DNA of 64,000 bases from an uncultured Muribaculaceae bacterium (GCA_910587545.1 CAJUMI010000001.1:1-64000), one strand, 5' to 3'. Positions 1 to 9,779 are shown, numbered from the stretch's first letter. Numbers and translations: made by a program. The notes: a model not told the origin generated them from the letters alone.

Positions 1-2
1 CC

Positions 3-86
3 CGCAAAACCATGTCCATCCGGCAGCTTCGCGACATGGAGCGCCGCCAAGCAAAACTCATGCGCAAAAACATGACACAAAAATAA
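3..86 (+). CDS. 3' end of an unknown protein (partial)
   Basis: One frame is open from the left edge to a TAA at 84-86 and encodes a short basic, methionine-rich tail that ends in MTQK. The stop lies 17 bases before the stop codon of the convergent fcl gene, which is a normal arrangement for two gene ends. The other plus-strand frames give less gene-like peptides. No family can be assigned from about 27 residues, and chance openness over this length cannot be excluded. Confidence 0.35.
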   Translation, partial: RKTMSIRQLRDMERRQAKLMRKNMTQK

Positions 87-103
87 ATGCCGGTTGCATT
101 ACC

Positions 104-1192
104 TCAGGCTGATACAGATTCCTTGTACCATTCGTAGAGGCGGACGATGCCGTCGCCAAGTTCGACTTTATGAGTCCATCCGAGGCTGTGGAGCCGGCTG
201 ACATCACAGAGTTTGCGCATCGTGCCGTCGGGTTTGGACGGATCCCAACGCAGTTCGCCTTCGTAACCGACTGTCTGCCGTATCATCCGGGCGAGTTCGG
301 CGATGGTGAGCTCTTTGCCTGTTCCGACATTGATGTGGGTGTTGCGCACATCTTTGCCTACGAGTTTCTTCAGATCGTCGAAGCTCACGTCAAGCAGCAC
401 ATGGACCGAGGCATCAGCCATATCCTCACTCCAAAGAAACTCGCGAAGCGGCTTGCCCGACCCCCACAGTTCTAGACGATCGACATAAATCCCGAATCGG
501 GCAAGAGCCGCGGAGATCTCGTCGTCACTTGCGACCATATGGTCGAGGCCCCAGATCGGACGCACATCAAGATCACAACGGACAAGGTCGAAACGGTCTT
601 CCGACAACAGACGCGCGAGATGCATCTTGCGGATCATGGCCGGCAGCACGTGGGAGTTTTCAAGATGGAAATTATCGTTAGGACCGTAAAGGTTTGTAGG
701 CATCACGGAGAGATACTCGGTGCCGTACTGGAGATTGAACGACTCACACATCTTCATGCCGGCGATCTTGGCTATGGCATACGGCTCGTTGGTGTATTCG
801 AGCGGAGAAGTCAACAGAGCGTCCTCGGTCATCGGCTGAGGAGCCTCGCGGGGGTAGATACATGTCGATCCGAGAAACAGCAGACGCTTCACACCGTGGC
901 GGAATGCTTCGCCGATGACGTTCTGCTGGATCTGCAAATTCTCGTATATGAAATCGGCACGATAGGTCGAATTGGCCATAATGCCTCCGACATGGGCGGC
1001 GGCCAGCACAACCATAGCGGGCCGCTCGGCATCGAAAAACTCTTTCACCGCCGAAGCATCGAGCAGATCAAGCTCCGAATGAGTGCGTCCGACAAGATTG
1101 CTGTAGCCTCGTTTCTGCAGGTTATTCCATATTGCTGAACCGACGAGGCCGCGATGGCCGGCTATATAGATTTTTATATTTTTATCGACCAT
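104..1192 (-). CDS. fcl: GDP-L-fucose synthase
   Basis: This is an NADPH-dependent epimerase/reductase that converts GDP-4-keto-6-deoxymannose to GDP-L-fucose in the cytosol. The 362-residue protein begins with a Rossmann GxxGxxG (G12, G15, G18). It has the SDR catalytic set Ser109 (in GSTCIYP), Tyr138 and Lys142 (YAIAK). It is slightly longer than the usual 310-330 residues because of an insertion around residues 205-240. Its ATG shares one base with the gmd stop (TAATG), so translation is probably coupled. It is the last gene of the ugd-aminotransferase-HAD-gmd-fcl operon. The fucose may go to capsule or to O-glycosylated proteins, as known in Bacteroides, but the sequence here does not show which. 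Confidence 0.95.
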   Translation of the reverse strand: MVDKNIKIYIAGHRGLVGSAIWNNLQKRGYSNLVGRTHSELDLLDASAVKEFFDAERPAMVVLAAAHVGGIMANSTYRADFIYENLQIQQNVIGEAFRHGVKRLLFLGSTCIYPREAPQPMTEDALLTSPLEYTNEPYAIAKIAGMKMCESFNLQYGTEYLSVMPTNLYGPNDNFHLENSHVLPAMIRKMHLARLLSEDRFDLVRCDLDVRPIWGLDHMVASDDEISAALARFGIYVDRLELWGSGKPLREFLWSEDMADASVHVLLDVSFDDLKKLVGKDVRNTHINVGTGKELTIAELARMIRQTVGYEGELRWDPSKPDGTMRKLCDVSRLHSLGWTHKVELGDGIVRLYEWYKESVSA

Positions 1193-2259
1193 TATCTGCC
1201 TGCAAGTTCTCGTTTCACAAGTTCAACATCAGAGTCGACCATGAGTTCGACAAGTCGGACAAAAGGTGTCTGTGTAGGATTCCAGCCGAGTTCACGACGG
1301 GCTTTCGAGGGATCACCGAGCAACTGTTCGACCTCTGACGGACGGAAAAAGCGCGGGTCAACCTCGACAAGCGTCCGGCCCGTAGCCAGGTCGATGCCTT
1401 TTTCCTCAAGGCCCTCGCCTTCCCATCCAAGACTGATGCCGACGCGCTTGAACGCAAGAGTGGCAAATTCGCGCACGGTGTGATGCTCACCCGTGGCTAT
1501 CACATAATCGTCAGGTAATTTCTGCTGAAGAATCAACCACATACACTCGACATAGTCTTTTGCATAACCCCAGTCACGCAGTGCATTGAGATTGCCGAGA
1601 TATAGCTTTTCCTGAACTCCGGCCGCAATGCGGGCGGCAGCAAGCGTGATCTTGCGTGTCACAAAATTCTCGCCGCGACGCTCGGATTCGTGATTGAACA
1701 GAATGCCGTTGGCTGTAAACATGCCGTAGCTCTCGCGGTAGTTCTTCATTATCCAGAAGCTATAGAGCTTTGCCACCGCATAAGGCGAACACGGATGAAA
1801 CGGAGTCTTCTCGTTCTGGGGTATTTCGCATACCTTTCCGAAAAGTTCGGATGTCGAGGCCTGATATATGCGACATTTTTTTTCCATATGCAGTATCCTC
1901 ACGGCCTCAAGCAGCCTGAGGGTGCCGACGGCGTCGACTTCGGCCGTATATTCAGGCACATCAAACGACACTTTGACATGGCTCTGGGCTGCGAGATTAT
2001 ATATCTCGTCAGGCTGAACCTCGGCTATAATTCTAATGAGCGACGACGAGTCGGTCATGTCGCCGTAATGAAGGTTGAGCATACGGCGGTTGTGCATGTC
2101 GCGCACCCATTCGTTGAGATAGATATGTTCGATGCGTTCGGTGTTGAACGAAGAGCTGCGGCGCATGATGCCGTGCACCTCATAGCCTTTTTCGATAAGG
2201 AACTCGGCGAGATATGATCCGTCCTGTCCTGTTATTCCAGTTATTAATGCGGTAGGCAT
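1192..2259 (-). CDS. gmd: GDP-mannose 4,6-dehydratase
   Basis: This enzyme dehydrates GDP-mannose to GDP-4-keto-6-deoxymannose, the substrate of the Fcl encoded directly downstream. The 355 residues match the family's length. Visible features are the dinucleotide-binding GITGQDGS (G8, G11, G14), the catalytic STSELFG segment (T136/E138), YAVAK with Tyr160 and Lys164, and the substrate-binding NHES-RRGENFV stretch from residue 189. It overlaps the end of the upstream HAD gene by 16 bases and is joined to fcl by a one-base overlap. It is a standard member with no lesions. Confidence 0.96.
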   Translation of the reverse strand: MPTALITGITGQDGSYLAEFLIEKGYEVHGIMRRSSSFNTERIEHIYLNEWVRDMHNRRMLNLHYGDMTDSSSLIRIIAEVQPDEIYNLAAQSHVKVSFDVPEYTAEVDAVGTLRLLEAVRILHMEKKCRIYQASTSELFGKVCEIPQNEKTPFHPCSPYAVAKLYSFWIMKNYRESYGMFTANGILFNHESERRGENFVTRKITLAAARIAAGVQEKLYLGNLNALRDWGYAKDYVECMWLILQQKLPDDYVIATGEHHTVREFATLAFKRVGISLGWEGEGLEEKGIDLATGRTLVEVDPRFFRPSEVEQLLGDPSKARRELGWNPTQTPFVRLVELMVDSDVELVKRELAGR

Positions 2260-2927
2260 AATTCGTGTAATTGTGTTAATTTGTCAATAAATATCTGCGG
2301 CCAACGGTCGGGCTCGTAGTCGCCCAGATCCTGCGACGGAACGTTGACACCTTCTGTGTCGCAAAGCATTATACTGGTCCAGCCCAACAGATTGGGGTGA
2401 TAAAAATCCTTGACCGGGTTATCGCCGACCATATAGTATCTGTCAGCCGCCACTCTATCCATCAGATCTCTGAACGGACGCGGAGATAACTTGTCATCGC
2501 CAACCTCTTCACTGATCAAGATGTTGGCTGCGGGGATGTAGTCTTCGAGGCCGAGAGCCTTGATCTTGTTGCGTTGGGTCAGAGAGCGTCCGTCTGTGAT
2601 AATCGCGAGTACCGCCCCGCGTGACTTCAACCGTCCGAGAGCCTCGGCCGTATTAGCGGGCAGCGTGAGTTCAGGCATATGTGAGCGATAGACTGACAGC
2701 ACATCGTCAATCGTGATGCCGGCGTCTCCAATTCCTGGTAACGCGAGCAAAGCATCGAAAGCGTCGGGGGCTTGGTCCATAAGGCCACACAACCGGTCGG
2801 CGCACATACCGGCCGGACCTGAGAACCGGTCGGCGACCGCACGGCGACCGGTCATGACATAGTCTCGCTCTTTGTAGAGAGTGTCGTCAAGATCAAATGC
2901 AATGCAGATTTTTCTGATCCCTTTCAC
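2244..2927 (-). CDS. HAD-family hydrolase (phosphatase-like)
   Basis: This is a 227-residue haloacid dehalogenase-type hydrolase. Motif I is FDLDDTLY with the nucleophile Asp12 and Asp14. Motif II is Thr111 in IITDGRS, a Lys lies near 146, and motif IV is VGDNPVKD (Asp169, Asp174). A helical cap lies between residues about 20 and 100. Its start is a GTG at 2925-2927, in a GTGA overlap with the stop of the upstream aminotransferase, and its 3' end overlaps gmd. Its place in a nucleotide-sugar operon suggests dephosphorylation of a sugar-phosphate intermediate, but the substrate cannot be read from the sequence. Confidence 0.88.
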   Translation of the reverse strand: MKGIRKICIAFDLDDTLYKERDYVMTGRRAVADRFSGPAGMCADRLCGLMDQAPDAFDALLALPGIGDAGITIDDVLSVYRSHMPELTLPANTAEALGRLKSRGAVLAIITDGRSLTQRNKIKALGLEDYIPAANILISEEVGDDKLSPRPFRDLMDRVAADRYYMVGDNPVKDFYHPNLLGWTSIMLCDTEGVNVPSQDLGDYEPDRWPQIFIDKLTQLHELCLPH

Positions 2928-4060
2928 TGTCTGAAAAACAATTTTATACGTTCGGCTACCCGCGCTATGTCGTCATCGGTCAGCGAAGATCCGCTGGGCA
3001 GACAGAGTCCGTGATCAAATAGACGCTCTGCCACCTTGCCACCATAATACGGGGCATCAGCAAACACAGGCTGCATGTGCATCGGACGCCATAGCAGGCG
3101 CGACTCTATGTTGTCGGCCGCAAGGAACAGGCGCAGTTCGTCGGCCGATCCGGCGACATCGTCTTTCAGAGCTATCGTAGTCAGCCAGAAATTGGAATTG
3201 TAACGGCTATCCGGATTGTCCTGCACCGTCACCTGCGGGCAGTCCGCCAGCATGGCCGTATAGATGTCATGGATTCTCCGTCGTCGGCTCACACGGTCGT
3301 CGATCACATCCATCTGGCCGCAGCCTATCGCCGCCGATATGTTGCTCAGCCGGTAATTGTAACCGATTGTCTCGTGATAATAATATGGGCGGTTTTCCCT
3401 TGCCTGCGTGGCATAAAATTTCGCACGCCCTGCAGTTTCGGCGTCAGGGCACACGAGCGCACCGCCTCCCGACGTAGTGATCATCTTGTTGCCATTGAAA
3501 CTCAAGACGCCGAAAGTTCCGAAAGTTCCGCATTTACGGCCGTCGAACTCGGAGCCCAGGGCCTCGGCTGCATCCTCGAGCACCGGGATGCCGAAACTGT
3601 CGGCTATCGCCATGATTTCATCGGTTCGCGCAGGCATGCCGTAGAGACTGACAGGAATTATCGCCTTGGGATAGCGCCCGGTGATGCGATGACGCTCGAC
3701 TATGGCCCGCTCGAGCATTGCGGGATCCATGTTGATTGTCGCTTTCTCGCTGTCGACGAATACCGGAGTCGCTCCCTGATATACGATCGGGTTGCACGAT
3801 GCGGCAAAGGTCATGGACTGGCAGATCACCTCGTCGCCGCGGCCGACTCCGAGTAGAACAAGTCCAAGATGGATTGCCGCCGTTCCGGCGCTAAGCGCCA
3901 CGACGTAATTAGCCCCGAGATATCTCTCAAGGCGGTGTTCAAACTCATCGACATGGGGTCCCAGAGGCACAACCCAATCGTCTGTAAACGCCTCGTCGAT
4001 ATATTTACGTTCGGTGCCGCTCAGGTGCACGCGCGAAAGCATTATACGTTCAGAAGCCAT
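2924..4060 (-). CDS. DegT/DnrJ/EryC1/StrS sugar aminotransferase
   Basis: This is a PLP-dependent aminotransferase of 378 residues in the family that aminates keto-sugars bound to nucleotides. It resembles EpsN/PglE-type enzymes. The internal aldimine lysine is Lys192 in SFNGNKMITTSGGG. Asp163 (LEDAAEALGS) should contact the pyridine nitrogen, and SAGTAAIHL near residue 57 is the phosphate-binding turn. It starts 12 bases after ugd and overlaps the HAD gene by four bases (GTGA). It probably makes an amino sugar for the same surface glycan as the fucose pathway. The exact product is not determinable, and no partner 4,6-dehydratase for UDP-GlcNAc is present in the window. Confidence 0.92.
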   Translation of the reverse strand: MASERIMLSRVHLSGTERKYIDEAFTDDWVVPLGPHVDEFEHRLERYLGANYVVALSAGTAAIHLGLVLLGVGRGDEVICQSMTFAASCNPIVYQGATPVFVDSEKATINMDPAMLERAIVERHRITGRYPKAIIPVSLYGMPARTDEIMAIADSFGIPVLEDAAEALGSEFDGRKCGTFGTFGVLSFNGNKMITTSGGGALVCPDAETAGRAKFYATQARENRPYYYHETIGYNYRLSNISAAIGCGQMDVIDDRVSRRRRIHDIYTAMLADCPQVTVQDNPDSRYNSNFWLTTIALKDDVAGSADELRLFLAADNIESRLLWRPMHMQPVFADAPYYGGKVAERLFDHGLCLPSGSSLTDDDIARVAERIKLFFRQ

Positions 4061-4072
4061 TTTATATAATTT

Positions 4073-5419
4073 TTATCGTCTTAAAGTTTTCGATCTATCG
4101 TCGACGACGCGCCGGCCTATGCAGTGATAGGCGAAGCCCTCGTCGGCCACCTCCGACGGATCATATATGTTACGGCCGTCGACTATCACACGCCCTTTCA
4201 TGGCACGTCTTACAAGTTCCCACGACGGCAGGCGGAACTGCTTCCACTCTGTCATCATGGCCAGCGCGTCGGCATCGACAATCGCCTCGTACATATCAGA
4301 GGCATAAGTAACCGCATCACCCAAGCGCCGGCGACCCTCGCCCATGGCGATCGGATCATAGACCGTCACATGCGCTCCAGCGTCCAGAAGCATGCTTATG
4401 ACCGTCAGTGACGGCGCACATCGCATGTCGTCGGTCTCGGGCTTGAAAGCCAGCCCCCAGACGGCAATCCGCCGTCCGGCAACTCCGCCCAACGCCTCGT
4501 CGAGCTTATGAAAGACCACTGACTTCTGCCTCTCATTGACCTCTTCGACAGCCCGGATTATGCTCATGTCACAACCGTGCCTGTCGCCTGTGGAGATAAG
4601 CGCCCTGACATCTTTGGGAAAACAAGAGCCGCCGTAGCCACAGCCGGGATACAGGAATTTGCCACCAATGCGAGCATCGCTGCCTATGCCCTTACGAACC
4701 ATGTTGACATCGGCGCCAGTGAGTTCACAAAGAGAGGCGATCTCGTTCATGAACGAGATTCGGGTCGCCAGCATCGAATTAGCCGCATATTTAGTCATTT
4801 CGGCCGACGGAATATCCATAAACAGCACTCTGAAATTGTTGAGCAGGAAAGGCCTGTAAAGACGCTCCATCACCTTACGGGCGCGCTCAGACTCAATGCC
4901 GATCACCACCCGGTCGGGCGACATGAAATCCTTGATCGCAGCACCCTCTTTGAGAAATTCGGGGTTTGAGGCAACCTCAAAGTCAACCGACACCCCCCGT
5001 CGGGAAAGTTCCTCGCTGATGACCGCCTTTATGATCGATGACGTGCCGACAGGCACAGTAGATTTCGTGACCAGTATAGAGTAGTGCGTTATCAGTCGTC
5101 CGAAAGTCCTGGCGACCTCGACCACATGGCTGAGGTCAGCCGAACCATCCTCGTCGGGGGGAGTGCCGACCGCACAGAAAACCGCTTCCACATTGTCGAT
5201 CACTTCTGCAAGTTCGGTCGAAAAAAAGAGTCGTCCGGCACTGACATTCCGCCTGACAAGCTCGTCAAGCCCCGGCTCATAGATCGGTATCTCACCGCGA
5301 CACAGTCCTGCGATCTTGTCACGGTCAGTGTCGACACACGTTACATGTGCGCCCATTTCTGCGAAACATGCACCCGTAACGAGTCCGACATAGCCTGTGC
5401 CAACTATTGCAATATCCAT
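4073..5419 (-). CDS. ugd: UDP-glucose 6-dehydrogenase
   Basis: This enzyme oxidises UDP-glucose to UDP-glucuronate in two NAD-dependent steps. The 448-residue protein opens with the NAD motif GTGYVGLVTG (G7, G9, G12). It carries the catalytic Cys266 in GCGYGGSCFPKD, with Glu157 (NPEFLKEG) and Lys210/Asn214 (MTKYAANS) at the expected places. It is the first gene of the minus-strand nucleotide-sugar operon. A TAnnTTTG box lies 27-34 bases upstream of its ATG. UDP-glucuronate is a common precursor of acidic capsular sugars. Confidence 0.95.
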   Translation of the reverse strand: MDIAIVGTGYVGLVTGACFAEMGAHVTCVDTDRDKIAGLCRGEIPIYEPGLDELVRRNVSAGRLFFSTELAEVIDNVEAVFCAVGTPPDEDGSADLSHVVEVARTFGRLITHYSILVTKSTVPVGTSSIIKAVISEELSRRGVSVDFEVASNPEFLKEGAAIKDFMSPDRVVIGIESERARKVMERLYRPFLLNNFRVLFMDIPSAEMTKYAANSMLATRISFMNEIASLCELTGADVNMVRKGIGSDARIGGKFLYPGCGYGGSCFPKDVRALISTGDRHGCDMSIIRAVEEVNERQKSVVFHKLDEALGGVAGRRIAVWGLAFKPETDDMRCAPSLTVISMLLDAGAHVTVYDPIAMGEGRRRLGDAVTYASDMYEAIVDADALAMMTEWKQFRLPSWELVRRAMKGRVIVDGRNIYDPSEVADEGFAYHCIGRRVVDDRSKTLRR

Positions 5420-5445
5420 TTTATTTCCGCATTGTAAATATCATA

Positions 5446-5453
5446 CAAAACTA
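5446..5453 (-). promoter_or_regulatory. -7 box, ugd operon promoter
   Basis: On the minus strand this reads TAGTTTTG and matches the Bacteroidetes -7 consensus TAnnTTTG, 27-34 bases before the ugd ATG. The nearest TTG is 24 bases further upstream, longer than ideal, so only the -7 element is clear. Confidence 0.4.
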
Positions 5454-5463
5454 CATTTTTTTT

Positions 5464-5495
5464 TTGACACGGCCTCGCAATTCGGTGCAATTTTG
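5464..5495 (+). promoter_or_regulatory. Promoter of the TonB-dependent receptor gene
   Basis: TTG at 5464-5466 is followed after 21 bases by CAATTTTG at 5488-5495, one mismatch from TAnnTTTG. The predicted leader to the ATG at 5518 is short, about 15 bases. It lies back to back with the ugd promoter. Confidence 0.4.
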
Positions 5496-5517
5496 GGGCA
5501 GAGTGTCCGTTAATACA

Positions 5518-7968
5518 ATGAACTTCAATCGACTTTCGCCCAAGATGCCAATAATATACAGACTATTTACGGTTTTATTTTTCGTGCTATCAGCCTATGA
5601 GACAGCGCTGTCGGCGGTGAAGATAAGCGGTCTGATCACCGACGAGAACAACGAACCGCTTGAATTTGCCACAATACGCATAACAGGGACCACTATCGGC
5701 ACGAACAGCGGTCTCGACGGCAAGTACACTCTGTCAGCGCCCGACAACGACACGATACGCATCGTCGTCAGCTGCATAGGCTATGAAGAAGCGCGACGCC
5801 GTCTGATCGAGCCCAAAGGCGACGTCACCCTCAATGTGAAGATGACACCGGTCTCATATTCGCTCGAGGGCATCGAAGTCACGGAGATACAGAAACAGAC
5901 AGGCGCCATACAGAAGCTCAACGCTTCGTCATACAAGCTCGCTCCCGATGCGAGCGGCAACGGCATCGAGTCGATGATCTCGACGATGGCCGGCGTCACT
6001 TCAGGCAACGAGATGTCGTCGCAGTACAATGTGCGCGGCGGATCGTATGACGAGAACAGTGTCTATATCAACGGCATCGAAGTCTATCGTCCGCAGCTCG
6101 TCAGCTCGGGGCAGCAGGAAGGCCTGAGTGTGATCAATCCCGACATGGTCGGCTCGGTGAGTTTTTCGACGGGCGGTTTCCCGGCCCGTTATGACGACCG
6201 CATGTCGAGTGTGCTCGACATCACTTACCGCCAGCCCGAGAGCTTCGAAGGCTCGGCGGCTCTGAGCCTCATGGGCGGCAGCCTGTCGCTGGGAAGTTCG
6301 TCGCGCCGCTTCACTCAGCTCCACGGCCTGCGCTACAAGAGCAACAGTTCGCTGCTGTCGTCGATGGATGACAAGGGTGAGTATGATCCGCGTTTTTTCG
6401 ACTATCAGACGTCGATGACCCTGAAACTGTCGGACAAATGGCGCATCAATTTCCTCGGCAACGCGGCGATCAACAATTACAGATTCGTCCCGGCGACGAG
6501 AACGACAAATTTCGGCACTTCGACCGACGCGAAGCAGTTCAAGGTCTATTTCGACGGGCAGGAAAAAGACAAGTTCGAGACGTGGTCGGGGGCGCTGTCG
6601 CTGACATTCAGGCCGAACAAGGCCAACGAACTGGCTCTGCTCGCGTCGGGCTTCATGACCAATGAACTTGTGACCTATGACATCAGCGGAGAGTACTGGC
6701 TCGATCAGGCCGGCACATCTGGCGATGCCTCCGGCGGCGCAATAGGCGGCGAACTCGGAGTCGGACGCTATCACGAACATGCCCGCAACCGACTGAAAGC
6801 TTCGGTTCTCGGCCTTGACCTGCGCGGATCGAGCGGGATCAGCAACCACAATATCAGCTACGGCCTGTCGCTTAAACACAGGTCTATAGTCGACCGTACA
6901 CGCGAATGGGAACTTCGCGACTCGGCCGGCTTCTCACTGCCTGCCGACCCTGACGCGTTAAAGGTGATATATAACCTTGACTCACGACACGATCTTTTGG
7001 CCACGAACTTTGTATTCTACGCGCAGGACGCATGGCGTGTCAGTTCTGACGCCGGATTTTTCAACATCAATGGCGGTCTGCGTCTCTCCTACTCCGATTT
7101 CAACAACGAACTGCTTATCAGCCCGCGTCTGAGTATCGGTTTTGTTCCGGAAAAGGCTCCGCAGTGGGCATTCCGTTTTGCCACTGGTCTTTACTATCAG
7201 TCACCTTTCTACCGCGAATTCCGAATGCCAGTCTTCGACGATGACGGAAATACTGTGATCGAGCTCAACCACGACATCAAATCGCAGCGCAGTTTTCAGT
7301 TCATAGCCGGAGCCGATTACACTTTCCGGGCATTCGAACGTCCGTTCAAACTGTCAGGCGAAGCCTATTATAAGATACTCGGGAATCTGATCCCTTATGA
7401 GATAGAAAATCTGAAACTGGTATATTCGGGCGTGAACGCTTCAAACGGATATTCGGCCGGCCTCGATCTGAAACTGTTTGGCCAATTTGTTCCCGGCAGC
7501 GACTCATGGGTTAGTTTCTCACTGATGAAGACATCGCAGACGCTCAACGGCGTGAAGGTGCCGTTGCCATCAGACCGGCGCTACAGTTTCGCTCTCTTTT
7601 TCACCGACTACTTCCCGAAGTTTCCACGTCTGAAATTCAACCTGCGCGGCATATTCTCCGACGGTCTGCCGATCACTGCTCCGCGTAGCACCCGCGATCA
7701 GGGTTATTTCCGCGCTCCGGCCTACAAGCGTGTCGACATCGGACTTGCATATGCCCTGGTGCAACCGGAGAACGACGGCCGAAAAGGCGTCAGCGGCCTG
7801 GGCCGTATTTTCAAATCCGTATGGCTGGGGCTTGACGTCTTCAACCTGCTCGACATCTCGAATGTCAGCGGCTATTATTGGGTGACGGATGTCAACGACA
7901 TACAGTATGCCGTGCCCAACTATCTGACACGCCGTCAGCTCAACGTCAGACTGTCGGTAGAATTCTGA
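5518..7968 (+). CDS. TonB-dependent outer-membrane receptor with carboxypeptidase-like N-terminal domain
   Basis: This is an 816-residue outer-membrane receptor that should take up a ligand with energy from TonB. I chose the ATG at 5518. The open frame extends back to 5407 but would run into ugd and the promoter, and an ATG at 5545 is a weaker alternative. A signal peptide (hydrophobic segment about residues 13-30) is followed by a carboxypeptidase-D regulatory-like beta-sandwich (35-110). A plug domain follows, with the QYNVRGGSYDENSVYINGIE signature near 165-190. The remainder is a beta-barrel that ends in a terminal Phe, as expected for Bam recognition. There is no SusD-like partner, so it is not a typical SusCD glycan pair. 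The ligand is unknown. Confidence 0.9.
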   Translation: MNFNRLSPKMPIIYRLFTVLFFVLSAYETALSAVKISGLITDENNEPLEFATIRITGTTIGTNSGLDGKYTLSAPDNDTIRIVVSCIGYEEARRRLIEPKGDVTLNVKMTPVSYSLEGIEVTEIQKQTGAIQKLNASSYKLAPDASGNGIESMISTMAGVTSGNEMSSQYNVRGGSYDENSVYINGIEVYRPQLVSSGQQEGLSVINPDMVGSVSFSTGGFPARYDDRMSSVLDITYRQPESFEGSAALSLMGGSLSLGSSSRRFTQLHGLRYKSNSSLLSSMDDKGEYDPRFFDYQTSMTLKLSDKWRINFLGNAAINNYRFVPATRTTNFGTSTDAKQFKVYFDGQEKDKFETWSGALSLTFRPNKANELALLASGFMTNELVTYDISGEYWLDQAGTSGDASGGAIGGELGVGRYHEHARNRLKASVLGLDLRGSSGISNHNISYGLSLKHRSIVDRTREWELRDSAGFSLPADPDALKVIYNLDSRHDLLATNFVFYAQDAWRVSSDAGFFNINGGLRLSYSDFNNELLISPRLSIGFVPEKAPQWAFRFATGLYYQSPFYREFRMPVFDDDGNTVIELNHDIKSQRSFQFIAGADYTFRAFERPFKLSGEAYYKILGNLIPYEIENLKLVYSGVNASNGYSAGLDLKLFGQFVPGSDSWVSFSLMKTSQTLNGVKVPLPSDRRYSFALFFTDYFPKFPRLKFNLRGIFSDGLPITAPRSTRDQGYFRAPAYKRVDIGLAYALVQPENDGRKGVSGLGRIFKSVWLGLDVFNLLDISNVSGYYWVTDVNDIQYAVPNYLTRRQLNVRLSVEF

Positions 7969-7974
7969 TTACGG

Positions 7975-8565
7975 TCAACACAGACCTTTGACCTTGTCGG
8001 GATTTTTGGCGATGAAATCTTTCCACGATCTGCACCCTTTTTCGACAGCCGGCCGCTGAGACTCGTAGAAATGACACAGAGCGGCTCCCAGCGCATCGGA
8101 GGAGTCAAGTTGCGGCGGCATGACGTCGGCCGGAATAGCAAGCTGACGACGAAGCATTTCCCGCACCTGCTCTTTGGATGCCGCCCCCGATCCGGTGATC
8201 GCCTGTTTGATTTTTCGGGGCTCATATTCGGTGATGGGTATATCGCGCGACAAAGCCGCGGCCATAGCCACTCCCTGAGCTCTACCGAGCTTGAGCATCG
8301 ACTGGACATTCTTGCCGAAAAACGGAGCTTCGATAGCCATTTCATCAGGCAGAAAACCCTCGACAAGCGAAAGCACACGATCATAAATATGCCTCAGACG
8401 CAGATAATGGCTATCAGCGCGATGCAACTCGATGACACCCATCGCAATCATCGACGCCTTGCGCCCCTTGACGCCGAGTATGCCGTAGCCCATTACATTT
8501 GTGCCGGGATCGATGCCAATTATGATGCGGTCCCACGATTTCAGATCACAGCCTGCCGCATTCAT
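7975..8565 (-). CDS. ruvC: Holliday junction resolvase RuvC
   Basis: This is a 196-residue crossover junction endodeoxyribonuclease that cuts Holliday junctions made by RuvAB. The RNase H fold signature [15 protein letters not shown] carries Asp19. Glu79 ([10 protein letters not shown]) and Asp154/Asp157 ([13 protein letters not shown]) complete the metal site. It overlaps the upstream DUF4286 gene by four bases (8562-8565) and is the last gene of the GT2-DUF4286-ruvC unit. A C-terminal extension of about 20 residues goes beyond the usual family end. ruvA and ruvB are not in the window. Confidence 0.95.
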   Translation of the reverse strand: MNAAGCDLKSWDRIIIGIDPGTNVMGYGILGVKGRKASMIAMGVIELHRADSHYLRLRHIYDRVLSLVEGFLPDEMAIEAPFFGKNVQSMLKLGRAQGVAMAAALSRDIPITEYEPRKIKQAITGSGAASKEQVREMLRRQLAIPADVMPPQLDSSDALGAALCHFYESQRPAVEKGCRSWKDFIAKNPDKVKGLC

Positions 8566-8867
8566 AGATCAACGATCTCCATTGCTGTTGAAAATGCGAG
8601 AGCACGCTCGCCCCACCTCTTGTTCATCAGCTCAAGCAAGCCCGGACGGCCTTCTCCTTCCCAGCGGCAGACTGTCTCATCGCTGTCGGCATAGACATGC
8701 AGGGCAAACGACGAGCAACCTTCGGCAACCGATGTCAACAGTCTGGCAAGCATAGGATCTTTCATGCCGTAGCCCAAATGGGCCTCGACGGCTTCCGTCT
8801 TAAGCCAGTCGATGAATTCACGCTCAATGGATGAATCAATATGAAAAGAAGTATTATACAGTATCAC
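8562..8867 (-). CDS. DUF4286 family protein
   Basis: This small 101-residue protein starts with [11 protein letters not shown] and has the pattern of the Bacteroidetes DUF4286 family, which is fused or adjacent to ruvC in many genomes as I recall. It looks like a compact alpha/beta (ferredoxin-like) fold with no catalytic motif, signal peptide or membrane segment. It overlaps the genes on both sides by four bases, so all three should be translated together. Its function is unknown. Confidence 0.8.
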   Translation of the reverse strand: MILYNTSFHIDSSIEREFIDWLKTEAVEAHLGYGMKDPMLARLLTSVAEGCSSFALHVYADSDETVCRWEGEGRPGLLELMNKRWGERALAFSTAMEIVDL

Positions 8868-9628
8868 AGTTGTTTATGTTGATTGGACATGATCTTATTA
8901 TAACGGATAAAGCGTCGCATGAAACCGAAGTGGCGGGCAAGTGTCGGAAAAAAACCGTAATAATGCGACATGATGCGAAAGCGTTCGACAAGCGAAGCCC
9001 TGCGGTTGGCTGTAGTCATGCCTTCGCTCAAGTAGTCACACATTATGCGGCCGGTATAGACATTGCGGCGTGAATGCTGAAGGCAACGGACACACCAGTC
9101 GTAATCAGCCGAAAACCGATAGCGCGTATTGTAAAGAGGAGCGATACGCCTCAGGACAGCCATCGATTGATGGCATACGAGCATACCCTGTGCGAAGCTT
9201 TTGTATGTCAGTTGCTCCGGAGCTGTAAGATGGCGCTCGCCGACATAATTGCCTTCGGCGTCGACAAGCGAGGTCTGTCCGTAGACAATAGCGGGATAAT
9301 CGCTTGACTCGATACTGTCGGCATAGATCTGAAGGCTGTCGCTTCCGTGAAAACGGTCACCTGCATTCAGGAATATCAGATAATCGCCTGAAGCCATGCC
9401 GAGGCCTTTGTTCATCGCATCATATATACCTTGATCCGGCTCGGAGACTATCTTGCGCCCGGCAGACGCCGAGTCCTGCAGGACCACGGGTGTATCGTCG
9501 GTCGACGCTCCATCGATAATAATATGCTCGAACCGGCGGAATGTCTGGGCATCGACACTCCCGATCGTACGCCTAAGATCGGCGGCAGCGTTATAACAGA
9601 CTGTAATGATAGAAAAAAGAGGTGACAT
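8864..9628 (-). CDS. Family 2 glycosyltransferase
   Basis: This is a 254-residue cytosolic GT-A fold transferase. The start is taken at the ATG at 9628. The frame also opens at a TTG at 9661, but that TTG falls inside the -7 promoter box. The N-terminal FSIITVCYNAAADL is the nucleotide-binding strand. IIIDGASTDDT (Asp39) and the DxD-like LNAGD (87-91) bind the sugar nucleotide and metal, and EPDQGIYDAMNKG is typical of WcaA-like enzymes. The acceptor is unknown. It may belong with the surface glycan genes upstream, although it is cotranscribed with DUF4286 and ruvC. Confidence 0.9.
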   Translation of the reverse strand: MSPLFSIITVCYNAAADLRRTIGSVDAQTFRRFEHIIIDGASTDDTPVVLQDSASAGRKIVSEPDQGIYDAMNKGLGMASGDYLIFLNAGDRFHGSDSLQIYADSIESSDYPAIVYGQTSLVDAEGNYVGERHLTAPEQLTYKSFAQGMLVCHQSMAVLRRIAPLYNTRYRFSADYDWCVRCLQHSRRNVYTGRIMCDYLSEGMTTANRRASLVERFRIMSHYYGFFPTLARHFGFMRRFIRYNKIMSNQHKQL

Positions 9629-9658
9629 ATAAAAAGCTGATTTTGTTGCCCTGAGATG

Positions 9659-9689
9659 CAAAATTAATTAAATAATCTTACAGCGGCAA
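9659..9689 (-). promoter_or_regulatory. Promoter of GT2-DUF4286-ruvC
   Basis: On the minus strand, TTG (complement of 9687-9689) is followed after exactly 20 bases by TAATTTTG (complement of 9659-9666), a full match to the Bacteroidetes -33/-7 consensus. The leader to the ATG at 9628 would be about 25 bases. This decides the start of the GT2 gene. Confidence 0.7.
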
Positions 9690-9729
9690 AACGTAGCGCA
9701 AAAAGAAAAATAATATCCCGTAATTTTTG

Positions 9730-9737
9730 TAATTTTG
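9730..9737 (+). promoter_or_regulatory. -7 box of the DUF2027-Smr gene
   Basis: TAATTTTG lies 43-50 bases upstream of the ATG at 9780. No TTG sits at the right distance upstream, so only the -7 half is supported. Confidence 0.4.
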
Positions 9738-9779
9738 CAGAAAATAAGACTAACTGATAATCTGCAATTATAAAGTAGT

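Noticed and set aside
6001..6879. 292-codon minus-strand frame inside the TonB receptor
   Set aside because: Composition is Arg/Ala/Val-rich with no recognisable domain and it is covered by the receptor gene.
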